DNA from: Pseudorhodobacter antarcticus
GTDB taxonomy: Bacteria; Pseudomonadota; Alphaproteobacteria; Rhodobacterales; Rhodobacteraceae
Assembly (NCBI GenBank): GCA_945860375.1
Contig: CAMAQR010000013.1
Span: 14,811-78,810 of the forward strand
Direction of reading: 5' to 3'
Length of the DNA: 64,000 bases
Made by a program: the position numbers and the translations under genes. Positions within the stretch are counted from its first letter, which is position 1. Each line of letters opens with the position of its first letter. The notes beneath the pieces are model-generated. The model saw nothing but the letters and a program-made list of their open reading frames with translations. It was not told the DNA's origin and searched no databases. Below, one piece after another: positions 46,247 through 57,500 of the stretch.

Positions 46247-46795
46247 ATGCAAGCGACCCATCTTCCCGATGCCCTGACCGCCGATCAATGCGACACGCTG
46301 CTGTCGCTGGTGCAGGCGCATCAGCTGCGCGACGCGGGCCTTGTGCGGGGTGCCACCGCCCACCAGATCCGCCGGGCCGAGGTGGCGTGGCTGGATGACA
46401 TCCCGCAAGCGTCATGGGTGATGGACCGGATGATGTCGGTGGTGGCACAGGCCAACCGTGAGAGCTTTGGCTTTGATCTGACCGACTTTGGCGAAAGCCC
46501 GCAGGTCGCCCGCTATGGTGCCGAACGGCAAGGCCATTTTGACTGGCATTCCGATATTGGTGCGGGCAACTGGGCCGCCAAGCGCAAACTGACCATCGTG
46601 GTGCAACTGTCTGACCCCGCCGATTACGAAGGCGGCACGCTGGAACTGCAACCCGATTCCAACGTGACCAAGGCCCCCCGCACCCGCGGCACCGCAATTG
46701 TCTTTCCCAGCTTTGTGTTGCACCGCGTCACCCCCGTCACACTTGGCACCCGCTGGTCACTGACCCTCTGGTCACACGGGCCGGCTTTCCGTTAA
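46247..46795 (+). CDS. 2-oxoglutarate/Fe(II)-dependent dioxygenase (PiuC-like)
   Basis: A 182-residue non-heme iron dioxygenase. The double-stranded beta-helix core shows the iron-binding HxD in GHFDWHSDIGAG, the distal histidine in FPSFVLHRVTPV and the 2-oxoglutarate-binding arginine in LGTRWSLTLWSHGP. It resembles the PiuC/PKHD hydroxylase group, which often sits near metal-uptake genes, and here it follows the copper genes by 44 bases. Substrate unknown. The start ATG at 46247 gives MQATHLPDALTADQCDTLL. Confidence 0.87.
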   Translation: MQATHLPDALTADQCDTLLSLVQAHQLRDAGLVRGATAHQIRRAEVAWLDDIPQASWVMDRMMSVVAQANRESFGFDLTDFGESPQVARYGAERQGHFDWHSDIGAGNWAAKRKLTIVVQLSDPADYEGGTLELQPDSNVTKAPRTRGTAIVFPSFVLHRVTPVTLGTRWSLTLWSHGPAFR

Positions 46796-46884
46796 TCTGC
46801 CCGGAACGCGCCGAAAACTGCCCCCCGCGCCCGAATGGTATGGTCGGGTTTGGGGCGGCAAGCCCTCAGTTGTGAAAGACAGCA

Positions 46885-47547
46885 ATGACCAAAGCCCCGT
46901 CAGACCGCGCCCGCCTGCGCCGCATGCACCAAAAAGCCGCCTACGACCGCGACACCATTGACGCCATCCTCGACGCCATGCCGGTGGCGCATGTCGGCTA
47001 TATCCTGAACGGCGCACCTTTGGTGATCCCCACTTTGCAATGGCGCGAGGGGGATCGGATTTACTGGCACGGCTCTGCCGCCTCGCGCAGCCTGAAGGCA
47101 GGCAAAGCGATGGCGGTCTGCGTGACCGTCACCCTGACCGATGCCATGGTGCTGGCACGTTCGGCCCTCGAACATTCGGTGAATTTCCGCACGGTGATGG
47201 TGCAAGGCAATGCCGAATGGGTCAGTGATCCGGTGGCCAAGGCCGCGCACCTGCGCGCCATGGTTGACGCGATGTTTCCGGGCCGTTGGGAAACTCTGCG
47301 CCCGATGACCGACGCCGAGGTCAAAGCCACCGGTATTCTGTCGCTATCGCTGACCGAGGCTTCGGCCAAAATCTCGGACGCATTGCCCGGCGGCACCGAT
47401 CCGGATGAAGACAAATCATGGCCCGCATGGGCGGGACTGCTGCCAATCACGGTGCAGATGGGCACGCCTGTTCCCGCGCCTGATCTGGATCCCGGCATAG
47501 ACCTGCCCGCCCACGCCCAGACCTACCGTTTTGGTGAAAAGCCCTAG
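46885..47547 (+). CDS. FMN-binding split-barrel protein (pyridoxamine oxidase-like)
   Basis: A 220-residue protein of the pyridoxamine 5'-phosphate oxidase-like family (nitroimidazole-resistance-type). It begins MTKAPSDRARLRRMHQKAAY, then has the flavin-barrel strands DAMPVAHVGYILNGAPLVIP and IYWHGSAASRSLKAGKAMAV. The family is mostly of unknown function with FMN or heme cofactor. It follows the dioxygenase by 89 bases on the same strand and ends four bases before the converging small gene. Confidence 0.85.
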   Translation: MTKAPSDRARLRRMHQKAAYDRDTIDAILDAMPVAHVGYILNGAPLVIPTLQWREGDRIYWHGSAASRSLKAGKAMAVCVTVTLTDAMVLARSALEHSVNFRTVMVQGNAEWVSDPVAKAAHLRAMVDAMFPGRWETLRPMTDAEVKATGILSLSLTEASAKISDALPGGTDPDEDKSWPAWAGLLPITVQMGTPVPAPDLDPGIDLPAHAQTYRFGEKP

Positions 47548-47551
47548 CCCC

Positions 47552-47863
47552 TCAGCCCCCGCAATACGCCTCTGCCTGTGCGCCAAAGGCTTTGTAGCGG
47601 TCCCAAAACGCGTCATCCGCGTCGCGTTTTGACATCCAGGCTTTGTGGGCTTTGTCCGGGTCGCGGAAGAATGTCGCCGCTCGCCGTTGATCCGACCCGG
47701 TCAACACCTGATCCGCCACTTGCTCGATGCACCGGCACAATGACCGGCTCGCCGATTGACGGTCCGACCGGTTGCACGCGGACTCAATCGGTCCTGCCGC
47801 TGCCGTACCTGCCACCAACGGCACCAAAACGGCAAAAGCCGCCCCCAAAAGCGCTGTTTTCAT
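47552..47863 (-). CDS. Small exported cysteine protein, unknown function
   Basis: A 103-residue protein with a signal peptide at about residues 1-22 ([20 protein letters not shown]). The mature part has four cysteines ([20 protein letters not shown] and a C-terminal AYCGG) that may form disulfides. A charged region ([20 protein letters not shown]) is helical. The ATG at 47863 (MKTALLG) was preferred over an upstream extension. I do not recognise the family; it appears related to small Rhodobacteraceae exported proteins. Confidence 0.78.
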   Translation of the reverse strand: MKTALLGAAFAVLVPLVAGTAAAGPIESACNRSDRQSASRSLCRCIEQVADQVLTGSDQRRAATFFRDPDKAHKAWMSKRDADDAFWDRYKAFGAQAEAYCGG

Positions 47864-48041
47864 GTCTCTGCCTCTGCCGCCCGTGGTCCGGTTGCCCTTC
47901 GCCACAGATCATTTTCTGCCACCAATTATGTCGCTTCGCACATCACATTTCAAGACGGCGCGAGAATTGGCCGATCCGCCGGGCCACCACCGCCAAACCT
48001 CCCCCTTCCCCCCCCCGCGGACACGCGATATACGCACGCGC

Positions 48042-49831
<1,790 letters not shown>

Positions 49832-49841
<10 letters not shown>

Positions 49842-49856
49842 GGCTGTCCAGTTTTA
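49832..49856 (+). terminator. Terminator overlapping the lepA stop codon
   Basis: GGACAG (49832-49837) and CTGTCC (49844-49849) form a stem whose loop TTGAGG contains the TGA stop, followed by AGTTTTA. The arrangement puts the stop codon inside the hairpin. Confidence 0.6.
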
Positions 49857-50559
49857 GAGCGGGTGGGCGAAAGAGAATGGTGAAACCGTTCGCTTGCCCA
49901 TGAGGTGCAGGAGTTTGAAGATTATTCTTCGTTCTGTCAGCTGAAATGAACCGCGTACGATTTTTTGTGCAATCTCGGGCGGTGATCAGCGAGATCATGC
50001 AGAACAGTTTGGGACCATGGTTTGAATTGAAATCAAGTGCCGTTGTTACTTTTAACAATCGCGCTCTGTGTTCGTTCCCCGCGTAGCCCGCTGCGGGGGA
50101 AAGGGAAACTCGGGAAAATAGGCGGGGCCGGGGCCTAAACCAACCCACAGCAAAGCGACAGTCCTGAAATATCTGAGTTCCACATTCTGACATCCCGGCA
50201 GCCGAAGAGTTTTTTCCAATTTCCGAGCCGAGATTGGGAAAAATAGATGGCGACTTATTTTGTGGATTCAAAAATATTCGGCTTGGTATGTTCGCTTCAG
50301 CTTTACTGCGCAAAGAGGCATACGGTGAATATACCGGTTCGTGTGCTTGCGTGCAGTGGCTTAAAAAGGATCGGCTCGCTGCTGGGCCAGGTTACAAATC
50401 CCCTGCTCCAATTTCAACAAGCACGGTAAATCCTTACGATGGGTTTTCGTGCAATAAATCCTAAACATAAGGCGGCGTCGAACCAACGAACCGTGGGATA
50501 GGGTTGGCTTCCGCGGTCCCCGCGAATAAGACTAGGGGTGAAATCCCCTCCTGCGTCCC
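49857..50559. other. AT-richer stretch without a recognisable gene
   Basis: About 700 bases separate lepA and the small lipoprotein gene. One 60-base block (50221-50280) has only 23 G or C bases, unlike the surrounding genes. Short frames on the plus strand near 50234-50464 lack a clear ribosome binding site. No tRNA or known RNA was recognised. It may be a decayed acquired segment or an RNA-encoding region. Confidence 0.5.
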
Positions 50560-50585
50560 AAAAGGGCGGGCCAACTGACCCGCCC
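50560..50585 (-). terminator. Rho-independent terminator of the small lipoprotein gene
   Basis: Minus strand reads GGGCGGG, TCAGTTGG, CCCGCCC, then TTTTGG. It lies 13 bases after the stop at 50599. Confidence 0.8.
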
Positions 50586-50598
50586 CTCATCCGAAAGC

Positions 50599-50811
50599 TC
50601 AGTTGTTCCGGCAACCCGGTACGTTCAGGTCGCGGCAGAAGTAGCCCGCAGCGCCGCCGACGACGGCTCCGGTGACCGGGCTGCCCCCGGTGGCACCCGC
50701 GATCACCGCGCCGCCCGCCGCGCCCGCCAAGCCGCGTTCAGTGTCATTGGCCAAGCAGCCCGTGAGCCCAAACGCAGCGATACCGACGAGGATGTAAGAT
50801 TTAATGGTCAT
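50599..50811 (-). CDS. Small glycine-zipper lipoprotein
   Basis: A 70-residue protein with a lipoprotein signal peptide ending in the lipobox FGLTGC (cleavage before C19). The mature part has a short glycine-zipper (AGAAGGAVIAGATGGSPVTG, then AVVGGAAG), a pattern of membrane-inserting helix in outer-membrane proteins, and two cysteines near the C-terminus. Function unknown; similar tiny lipoproteins are common in Rhodobacteraceae and some respond to envelope stress. A strong terminator follows. Confidence 0.8.
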   Translation of the reverse strand: MTIKSYILVGIAAFGLTGCLANDTERGLAGAAGGAVIAGATGGSPVTGAVVGGAAGYFCRDLNVPGCRNN

Positions 50812-50938
50812 GGTGGCCTCCTATGAAATTGGCTGATACTGGACAACGCACCACCCCCGCTCCGGTTCCCTCCAGTCACAACCCCGGCGCAGCGCCGCCG
50901 TTAACCCGATCTTAACCAAATCCAGCCAAGCTGCAGGC

Positions 50939-51235
50939 ATGAAAGCCCTCACCCCCCTGCTGATCCTATGCGCCTGCGGGGCCCAGCCCGCGCCGGAGTT
51001 TTTCAACGCCAAACGCGTGGATGTCACCCGCGATGGCCGCCAATACACTGTTTTTTATACCGAAAAACGGGTCGAGGTCATCCGGTTGGGCTATGCCGGG
51101 CGCGGCGATCATGAGGCCATCCGTGCGACCATGATTGACCTGATACCGCAGGTTACCGGCTGCATCCTGAATGACCGCAGCCTTCAGGGCGATTCGGGAG
51201 AAATGCGCGGCTCAATCCGCTGCCCGAAAGTATAG
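50939..51235 (+). CDS. Small exported protein, possible lipoprotein
   Basis: A 98-residue protein starting with MKALTPLLILCACGAQPAPE, a short signal with LCAC resembling a lipobox. The mature part (NAKRVDVTRDGRQYTVFYTE) reads like a small beta-rich domain, with two more cysteines (GCILND, IRCPKV). The 3' end overlaps the converging small membrane gene by 24 bases. I do not recognise the family. Confidence 0.6.
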   Translation: MKALTPLLILCACGAQPAPEFFNAKRVDVTRDGRQYTVFYTEKRVEVIRLGYAGRGDHEAIRATMIDLIPQVTGCILNDRSLQGDSGEMRGSIRCPKV

Positions 51236-51394
51236 CTCCCACCCGGCGTAAACCCCTGCGGCGATGAACAAAATCCCCCAACCGGGGCTGTCGAACCAGA
51301 ATTCCACCAGCCCCCAGACCAGCGGAAACCCCACTGTGATCGCCCGCACCCAGGGCTTGGCAAAGAAGGGGTCGTTGCGGTCCAGAAACTTCAT
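51212..51394 (-). CDS. Small membrane protein of 60 residues
   Basis: The chosen start gives MKFLDRNDPFFAKPWVRAIT, with two hydrophobic segments (VRAITVGFPLVWGLVEFWF and GWGILFIAAGVYAGWELYF). The residues look conserved rather than random, and four bases separate it from the FNT channel upstream, so it is probably in one transcript. Function unknown. Confidence 0.72.
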   Translation of the reverse strand: MKFLDRNDPFFAKPWVRAITVGFPLVWGLVEFWFDSPGWGILFIAAGVYAGWELYFRAAD

Positions 51395-51398
51395 GCGA

Positions 51399-52178
51399 TC
51401 ACGTCCTTTTTCCGCCAAGATAGGCGTAACGATAGGCCAAGGCCACCCCGCCGGCGCCGCCGATCACATTGCCAATCGTCACCCAGAACAGATTGTTCAG
51501 GCCAGACCACACCGACACATCCGCCCCAGCCAAAATCCCCAATGGAATCAGGAACATATTCGCCACCGAATGCTCCAGCCCCAGCAAAACGAAACTGGAG
51601 ACCGGCCAAAGAACCGCCAAGATTTTGCCTGTGGTGTCGCGGGCCGAGAAGGTTAACCACACCGCCAAACAGACCAAAGCGTTGCAAAGAGCGCCTTTCA
51701 CCAGCATCTCCAACGGGTCAAGCGCCACTTTGCCAGTCGCCACCTTGACCGCCAGCGCGCCGAACGGCGCATCCAGCATCCCGGTCAACCAAAACGCCGC
51801 CGCCAATCCCAAAGCCCCGACAAGGTTTCCCACATAAACCACCCCCCAATTCCGAAGCAGCCCCGGCAAGGATATCCGCCCCTCCACCGCCGCCATGACC
51901 ATCAGCGCGTTGCCGGTGAACAATTCTGCCCCGCCCACCACGCACAGGATCAGCCCCAGCGAAAAAACCAACCCGCCCAAGAGCCTGGCCGGGCCAAACC
52001 CCAAATCCGCGCCGGTCATCACCATCAGATAACCCGCGCCGCCAAAGCCGATAAATGCCCCTGCCAACAGCGCCAGCGTGAACATCTGCCCCAAGGGCAG
52101 CTTGGCTTTCGCCACCCCTGCAGCCTCAATCAATGCGGCGATCTGGGCGGGCCTATAGGCGTCGTGATCTGTGTCCAT
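51399..52178 (-). CDS. Formate/nitrite transporter family protein
   Basis: A 259-residue inner-membrane channel of the FNT family, which carries formate, nitrite, hydrosulfide or acetate. It has about six hydrophobic segments. The family motifs are visible: GFGGAGYLMVMTGADL, GGAELFTGNALMVMA and KGALCNALVCLAVWLTFSA with the conserved central asparagine, and SVANMFLIPLG. The ATG gives a short cytoplasmic start MDTDHDAYRPAQI. Ion specificity cannot be told. Confidence 0.92.
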   Translation of the reverse strand: MDTDHDAYRPAQIAALIEAAGVAKAKLPLGQMFTLALLAGAFIGFGGAGYLMVMTGADLGFGPARLLGGLVFSLGLILCVVGGAELFTGNALMVMAAVEGRISLPGLLRNWGVVYVGNLVGALGLAAAFWLTGMLDAPFGALAVKVATGKVALDPLEMLVKGALCNALVCLAVWLTFSARDTTGKILAVLWPVSSFVLLGLEHSVANMFLIPLGILAGADVSVWSGLNNLFWVTIGNVIGGAGGVALAYRYAYLGGKRT

Positions 52179-52269
52179 CTCGCCAGTTTGGCGCGAAAAC
52201 CGACCGCTGCCAAGTCACTTGCCTGAAAATCAGGGCCAGCCTAGGCTGACCCGAACAGGAGGGCCGCCG

Positions 52270-52587
52270 ATGACCGATATCTCCACCGATTTTTCCGGGC
52301 AAACAGTGATCACAACATTCGAGATGACCCCGGGCACTGCGGCCGATCTGATGGAGGCGTTGCAGGCTGCCTACGGCGAATTCATCAGCCAACAACCGGG
52401 GTTCATGGGCGCGGGGCTGCACATGAACGACGCACAAACCCGCATCGCGAATTACTCGAAATGGCAGCGGCGCGAGGATTTTCAGGCCATGCTGCGCACA
52501 CCGGAAATGCGGGCAAGAAACCGGGTGATCGCCGGACTTTGTTCGCGGTTCGAGCCAGTGATGTACGAAGTTGTGGCCGACTTCTAA
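52270..52587 (+). CDS. Antibiotic biosynthesis monooxygenase (ABM) fold protein
   Basis: A 105-residue dimeric ferredoxin-like-fold protein. It begins MTDISTDFSGQTVITTFEMT and shows the (I)ANYSKWQRREDFQAMLRTPE segment typical of ABM domains. Members range from oxygenases for quinones to heme-degrading enzymes; catalytic identity is not predictable. AGGAGG lies eight bases before the ATG. Confidence 0.82.
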   Translation: MTDISTDFSGQTVITTFEMTPGTAADLMEALQAAYGEFISQQPGFMGAGLHMNDAQTRIANYSKWQRREDFQAMLRTPEMRARNRVIAGLCSRFEPVMYEVVADF

Positions 52588-52679
52588 GCGATTGACCCTT
52601 GTTTAACGCCGCTGTGGCAGTTTGTGCAACACGAAGGGACGATTTCTGCACCGCGACCGCATTGTCCACACCAGTTAGG

Positions 52680-54857
52680 CTATCGCCGCCCGCGCTTGCC
52701 ACCTCTTTGGCCCGCGCGCCCTCCGGTGCTGCGCCCCGCCTTTTTGACGGCGTCCTCCACGGCCTCATCCACCACCGATTGGCGCGCCAAAGGATCGTCG
52801 GCGATGGTCAGTTCAACCGCTTCCAACCGCCGAACCTCGTCGCGCATCCGGGCGGCCTCTTCAAATTCCAGATTCTCGGCGGCTTTGCGCATCGCCAACC
52901 GCAGCCCATCCAAATGGCTCGCCAGATTGTTGCCCAGCATCGGCTTGTCGAGTCGCGCCGTCACCCGCGCCTGATCGGTGTCGCCTTGGTAAATGCCCAG
53001 CAGAACGTCCTCGACGTTTTTCTTGATCGTTGTCGGAGTGATGCCGTGCAAAGTGTTGTAAGCGACCTGCTTTTCGCGCCGACGTGTGGTTTCGCCGATG
53101 GCACGCTCCATGCTGCCGGTGATGCGGTCGGCATACATGATCACCCTGCCATCAGAGTTGCGGGCGGCGCGACCGATGGTCTGGATCAGGCTGGTTTCCG
53201 AGCGCAGGAAACCCTCTTTGTCCGCATCCAGAATGGCCACCAATCCGCATTCCGGGATATCCAGACCTTCGCGCAAAAGGTTGATGCCGACCAGAACATC
53301 AAAGGTTCCCAACCGCAAATCGCGAAGGATTTCAATGCGTTCAATAGTGTCGATGTCAGAGTGCATATAGCGGATGCGGATGCCCTGTTCGTGGAAATAC
53401 TCCGTCAGGTCTTCGGCCATGCGCTTGGTCAGGGTGGTGACAAGCACGCGCAGGCCAAGGGCAGCGACGCGGCGGATTTCGTCCAGCAGGTCATCGACTT
53501 GCATCTCGACCGGGCGAATTTCAATCTGCGGATCGACAAGACCCGTCGGGCGGATCACCTGCTCCACGAAGGAACCGCCGGTCTGTTCCAACTCCCAAGC
53601 CGCCGGGGTGGCCGAAACAAACACGGTCTGCGTGCGCATTGCGTCCCATTCTTCAAACTTCAGCGGGCGATTGTCCATGCAGGACGGCAGGCGGAACCCG
53701 TGTTCCGAAAGCGTCATCTTGCGCCGGAAGTCGCCCTTGTACATACCGCCGATCTGCGGCACCGAAACGTGAGATTCGTCAACAAAAACAATAGCATTGT
53801 CGGGGATGAACTCGAACAGCGTCGGAGGTGGCTCACCCGGCGCACGCCCCGTCAGATAGCGGGAGTAGTTTTCAATTCCGCTGCAAACGCCGGTCGCTTC
53901 CAGCATTTCCAAATCAAAGGAGGTGCGCTGCTCCAACCGCTGTGCCTCCAGCAGTTTGCCCTGTGACACCATCAGGTCCAGCGTCTGGCGCAATTCCTTT
54001 TTGATGCCGATCACGGCCTGGTTCATGGTAGGGCGCGGGGTGACATAGTGGCTGTTGGCATAGATGCGGATTTGAGTGAAATTATCGGTTTTTGCCCCGG
54101 TCAGCGGGTCAAATTCAATGATCGCCTCCAGGTCCTCGCCGAAAAACGAAAAGCGCCAAGCGCGGTCTTCGAGGTGGGCAGGCCACACTTCCAGACTGTC
54201 GCCGCGCACCCGGAACGTGCCGCGTTGGAAGGCCTGATCGTTGCGCTTGTAGGCCTGCGCTACCAATTCGCCCACCACCTGCCGTTGATCGTAGCTTTGG
54301 CCGACCACCAGATCTTGTGTCATGGCAGAATAGGTTTCCACCGATCCGATCCCGTAGATACAGGAAACGGAGGCCACGATGATCACATCGTCACGCTCCA
54401 GCAGCGCCCGGGTGGCCGAGTGACGCATCCGGTCGATCTGCTCGTTGATCTGGGATTCCTTCTCAATATAGGTATCGGTGCGGGCGACATAGGCTTCTGG
54501 CTGGTAGTAGTCGTAATAGGAGACGAAATACTCAACGGCATTTTCGGGGAAGAAGGTCTTGAATTCGCCGTACAATTGCGCGGCCAGTGTTTTGTTGGGC
54601 GCAAGAATGATGGCAGGGCGCTGGGTTTGTTCAATCACTTTTGCCATGGTGAAGGTCTTGCCGGTGCCCGTGGCCCCCAGCAGCACCTGATCATGCTCAC
54701 CCGCCGACACCCCGCGCGACAGTTCGGCAATCGCGGCAGGTTGATCGCCCGCCGCCTGAAACGGCGTCTTCAGCACGAAACGGCGACCGCCCTCCAATTT
54801 GGGGCGGGTCAGCACTTCGGGGCGGGTCGCAAGGGCGTTGGAATTGTTGTGGGGCAT
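52680..54857 (-). CDS. uvrB: Excinuclease ABC subunit B
   Basis: Damage-verification helicase of nucleotide excision repair; works with UvrA and UvrC. It has 725 residues. Motifs: ATP-binding [12 protein letters not shown] near residue 60, the beta-hairpin region [27 protein letters not shown], the TRPQ-type QTIGRAARN and the C-terminal UvrC-interaction domain ([14 protein letters not shown]). The ATG at 54857 has GGAGG nine bases upstream; the longer frame is not protein-like. An ATTC-N7-GTTC element lies 27 bases upstream. Confidence 0.98.
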   Translation of the reverse strand: MPHNNSNALATRPEVLTRPKLEGGRRFVLKTPFQAAGDQPAAIAELSRGVSAGEHDQVLLGATGTGKTFTMAKVIEQTQRPAIILAPNKTLAAQLYGEFKTFFPENAVEYFVSYYDYYQPEAYVARTDTYIEKESQINEQIDRMRHSATRALLERDDVIIVASVSCIYGIGSVETYSAMTQDLVVGQSYDQRQVVGELVAQAYKRNDQAFQRGTFRVRGDSLEVWPAHLEDRAWRFSFFGEDLEAIIEFDPLTGAKTDNFTQIRIYANSHYVTPRPTMNQAVIGIKKELRQTLDLMVSQGKLLEAQRLEQRTSFDLEMLEATGVCSGIENYSRYLTGRAPGEPPPTLFEFIPDNAIVFVDESHVSVPQIGGMYKGDFRRKMTLSEHGFRLPSCMDNRPLKFEEWDAMRTQTVFVSATPAAWELEQTGGSFVEQVIRPTGLVDPQIEIRPVEMQVDDLLDEIRRVAALGLRVLVTTLTKRMAEDLTEYFHEQGIRIRYMHSDIDTIERIEILRDLRLGTFDVLVGINLLREGLDIPECGLVAILDADKEGFLRSETSLIQTIGRAARNSDGRVIMYADRITGSMERAIGETTRRREKQVAYNTLHGITPTTIKKNVEDVLLGIYQGDTDQARVTARLDKPMLGNNLASHLDGLRLAMRKAAENLEFEEAARMRDEVRRLEAVELTIADDPLARQSVVDEAVEDAVKKAGRSTGGRAGQRGGKRGRR

Positions 54858-54884
54858 GGGTGATTCCCTCCAATCAACCAATCT

Positions 54885-54899
54885 ATTCCGTTTTTGTTC
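54885..54899. promoter_or_regulatory. Candidate LexA (SOS) box upstream of uvrB
   Basis: ATTC, seven bases, GTTC: one mismatch from the alphaproteobacterial LexA consensus GTTCN7GTTC. It is 27 bases upstream of the uvrB ATG. Single-mismatch boxes occur by chance, so this is suggestive only. Confidence 0.5.
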
Positions 54900-55185
54900 A
54901 CGGGAAAGGGGCAGCGAAGGACTTGTTAACGAAGCTTGCGGCATCCTGAACAAATGCGATGCAATTTTAAGGAAAATTCCGATCAGAATCACAATTCTTG
55001 GTTGTTTTTGGCAAGGCTCTGCGGCAATCTGGCGAGGCAAGCAGCAAACCAAGCTGTCGGTTGGCTACACCATACACCCCACCCACACTCCCCGTGGCTG
55101 ACCGACAGCACCTTACTTGCGTTGCGGGCTTGCACTTTCCCCCGGATTTCGGAATAAACTGACCCAAACATTGGGAGATTTGACC

Positions 55186-55497
55186 ATGCGCGCCCGCATC
55201 TATCAGCCTGCGAAAACCGCCATGCAATCGGGCACCGCCAAGGCCAAGGGCTGGGTGTTGGAATTTGCCCCGGCTTCGGCGCGAGAGGTCGATCCGCTGA
55301 TGGGTTGGACCAGCAGCAGTGATACCCAAACTCAGGTGAAACTTCGGTTTGACAGCCGCGAGGCCGCCGAAGATTACGCCCGCAACAAGGGCATCGGCTT
55401 TGATGTGACCGAGCCCAAGTCGCGCAAGCCGGTCATCCGTGCCCGCGGCTATGGTGAGAACTTCGCCACGGACCGCAAAAGCGTATGGACCCACTGA
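55186..55497 (+). CDS. Complex I accessory subunit, NDUFS4-like (ETC complex I)
   Basis: A 103-residue protein of the NDUS4 family, the 18-kDa accessory subunit of respiratory complex I found in mitochondria and Alphaproteobacteria. It shows [20 protein letters not shown], the [20 protein letters not shown] segment, [20 protein letters not shown] and the end of [14 protein letters not shown], which all match. The nuo genes are elsewhere in the genome. It is divergent from uvrB, with about 330 bases between. Confidence 0.93.
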   Translation: MRARIYQPAKTAMQSGTAKAKGWVLEFAPASAREVDPLMGWTSSSDTQTQVKLRFDSREAAEDYARNKGIGFDVTEPKSRKPVIRARGYGENFATDRKSVWTH

Positions 55498-55554
55498 CTT
55501 TCAGCTGAACGCCCGCTTCCGAAGCTTTCCCACAGTTGCCGCAAAGGTTTTGTC

Positions 55555-57006
55555 ATGCGTCTTTCCCCTGCATTTGCCGCTGTGCCATTGGTTTTTTGCG
55601 CAGGCATGGCCCTGGCTGAGGCCACCGATGCCGGGGCGGCTGATCTGGCCTCCCTTTTGAAAACCTATCTCGGGGCGGCTGACGGCGTGGTCCGCGTGGC
55701 GGTTGAAGGTGACGCTTACGGCGTCACCCTGGATTTCGCGCCGTTGATCGCGGCCATCCCTGACGCGGGCATCGAGGCCAGCATCAGCCCGGTGGTGTTT
55801 CAGTTGACCGACAACGGCGACGGCACTTGGGCGATGGCGCAGGATCAGGCCTTTGACATTGCGGTCAAAGTGCCCGGACAGTTGGAGATGGCGATCCGCT
55901 TGGGCAAATGGGCGGGCACCGGGACGTTTGACACGGGCCTGCAGGCCTTTGCCACGTCATCCACGCAAATCACTGATATTGCAGTGATTGAAACCGTCAC
56001 CGGCGCGGTTATGGGCGAAACCAAAGTCACTTACAACGTCGCCAGCGCCAGCTATGAAAGCAGCGCCGTGGCAGCGGCAACGGGCGGGGTGGATGTCTCG
56101 GCGACCTATGCTTTGACCGGTTTGACCGAAAATGTCACCGTGCCGGGTATGGCCGCAGGTTCTGCACCCATGGATCTGACGCTGACGGCGGAAAGCTATA
56201 CGGCGCTTTCCAAAGTCTCGGGCCTGCGCCCGGATGCCGTCTACAAACTGATTGCCTTCTTTGTCGCCAACCCGTCAGCGGCCGCGATCGCCGCAAAGCA
56301 AGACGGGCTGAAGACCATCCTGCGGGGGGGGATGCCGCTGTTTGATCACCTGATCACCGCCGGCACGATCACCGCAATCTCTGTCGGCTCGCCGATGGGT
56401 GCGTTCGGGCTGGACGAGGCGGGCGTGACGGTTGAGGCGAACGGCCTGGTCGCCGATGGCATGGTGCGTGAGGCGTTCACCCTCTCGGGGCTGACGATGC
56501 CCGCCGACCTTGTGCCTGAATGGGCCACGCAGTTGGTGCCGTCGTCGCTGTCGCTGGATTTCAAACTGTCACGGTTCAATCTGGCGGCCCCGGTGGCCTT
56601 GTTGCTCGACACGGTGGATTTTGTGACCGGCCCCGCCGATCCGGCTGCGTTTGAAGGTCAGTTGATGCTGGCCCTGATGCCCGAAGGCGTGGTGGACATC
56701 ACGCTGGCCCCCGGCGGCGTTGTCGGTCCGATCTATGAGTTGGGCTATGAGGGCGCCCTGAGCGCTGGCATGGCGGCGATGCCGACAGGCGCGGCGAAGG
56801 TCACGCTGAAGGGCATGACGGCGTTGAAAGCCGCACTCGCAACCGCCCCTGATGAGGTCGGCATGCAGGCTGCACCGATGTTGGCGATGGCCGAGGGCAT
56901 GGCCAAACCGGGCGACAATGGCGCGTTGGTCTGGGCGCTGGAAATCACACCGGAGGGTGGGATGTTGGTGAATGGTGTCGATGTGATGGCGATGGGCGCA
57001 CAGTGA
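55555..57006 (+). CDS. Exported protein, possibly DUF2125-type
   Basis: A 483-residue protein with a signal peptide ending in GMALAEATDA. The mature part is rich in beta-strand-like segments and repeated alternating motifs, with no catalytic signature. The C-terminal NGALVWALEITPEGGMLVNG fits DUF2125-type proteins that I associate with Rhodobacteraceae, but the match is tentative. It is 57 bases downstream of the NDUFS4-like gene. Its stop overlaps the next ATG by one base (TGATG). Confidence 0.6.
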   Translation: MRLSPAFAAVPLVFCAGMALAEATDAGAADLASLLKTYLGAADGVVRVAVEGDAYGVTLDFAPLIAAIPDAGIEASISPVVFQLTDNGDGTWAMAQDQAFDIAVKVPGQLEMAIRLGKWAGTGTFDTGLQAFATSSTQITDIAVIETVTGAVMGETKVTYNVASASYESSAVAAATGGVDVSATYALTGLTENVTVPGMAAGSAPMDLTLTAESYTALSKVSGLRPDAVYKLIAFFVANPSAAAIAAKQDGLKTILRGGMPLFDHLITAGTITAISVGSPMGAFGLDEAGVTVEANGLVADGMVREAFTLSGLTMPADLVPEWATQLVPSSLSLDFKLSRFNLAAPVALLLDTVDFVTGPADPAAFEGQLMLALMPEGVVDITLAPGGVVGPIYELGYEGALSAGMAAMPTGAAKVTLKGMTALKAALATAPDEVGMQAAPMLAMAEGMAKPGDNGALVWALEITPEGGMLVNGVDVMAMGAQ

Positions 57007-57470
57007 TGGCGATCACCCTTGCCGAAGAAAGCCCGCTCGGGTCTGATCTGGCCTTGCTGATGGCGCGGCACACGGCGGACATGCACGCAGACACGCCGCC
57101 AGAAAGCATCCACATGATGGATGCGGGCGCGCTCGCGATACCGGATGTGGCGTTTTATGTTGTCCGTGAGGACGGCATTCCGGTGGCAATGGGGGCGTTC
57201 AAACGGCTGGACGCCAGTCACGCCGAGATCAAGTCGATGCATGTGCTGTCCGAGGCGCGGGGCAAGGGCCTGTCGCGGCTGATGCTGAACCATCTTATGG
57301 CGCAGGCGCAGGCCGCGGGGCTGCGCCGGCTGTCGCTGGAAACTGGCATCCAGCCAACATTTGTTGCGGCCCGCGCACTATATGAAAAGGCTGGCTTCAC
57401 GATCTGCCCACCCTTTGCCGATTATTGGGATGATCCGAATTCGGTTTTCATGACACGCTCTCTTGCGTGA
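57006..57470 (+). CDS. GNAT family N-acetyltransferase
   Basis: A 154-residue acetyltransferase. Motif A is visible in SMHVLSEARGKGLSRLMLNH (the R/QxxGxG/A loop binds acetyl-CoA), followed by RRLSLETGIQPTFVAARALY and a C-terminal YEKAGFTICPPFADYWDDPN, resembling acetyltransferases related to putative amino-acid or peptide substrates. It is translationally coupled to the upstream exported protein. Substrate unknown. Confidence 0.85.
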   Translation: MAITLAEESPLGSDLALLMARHTADMHADTPPESIHMMDAGALAIPDVAFYVVREDGIPVAMGAFKRLDASHAEIKSMHVLSEARGKGLSRLMLNHLMAQAQAAGLRRLSLETGIQPTFVAARALYEKAGFTICPPFADYWDDPNSVFMTRSLA

Positions 57471-57500
57471 CGGCGCGACCTGTCGCACATAAGGCGCAAC

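Noticed and set aside
50234..50464. Plus frame of 76 codons in the AT-rich stretch
   Set aside because: No convincing ribosome binding site or family match.
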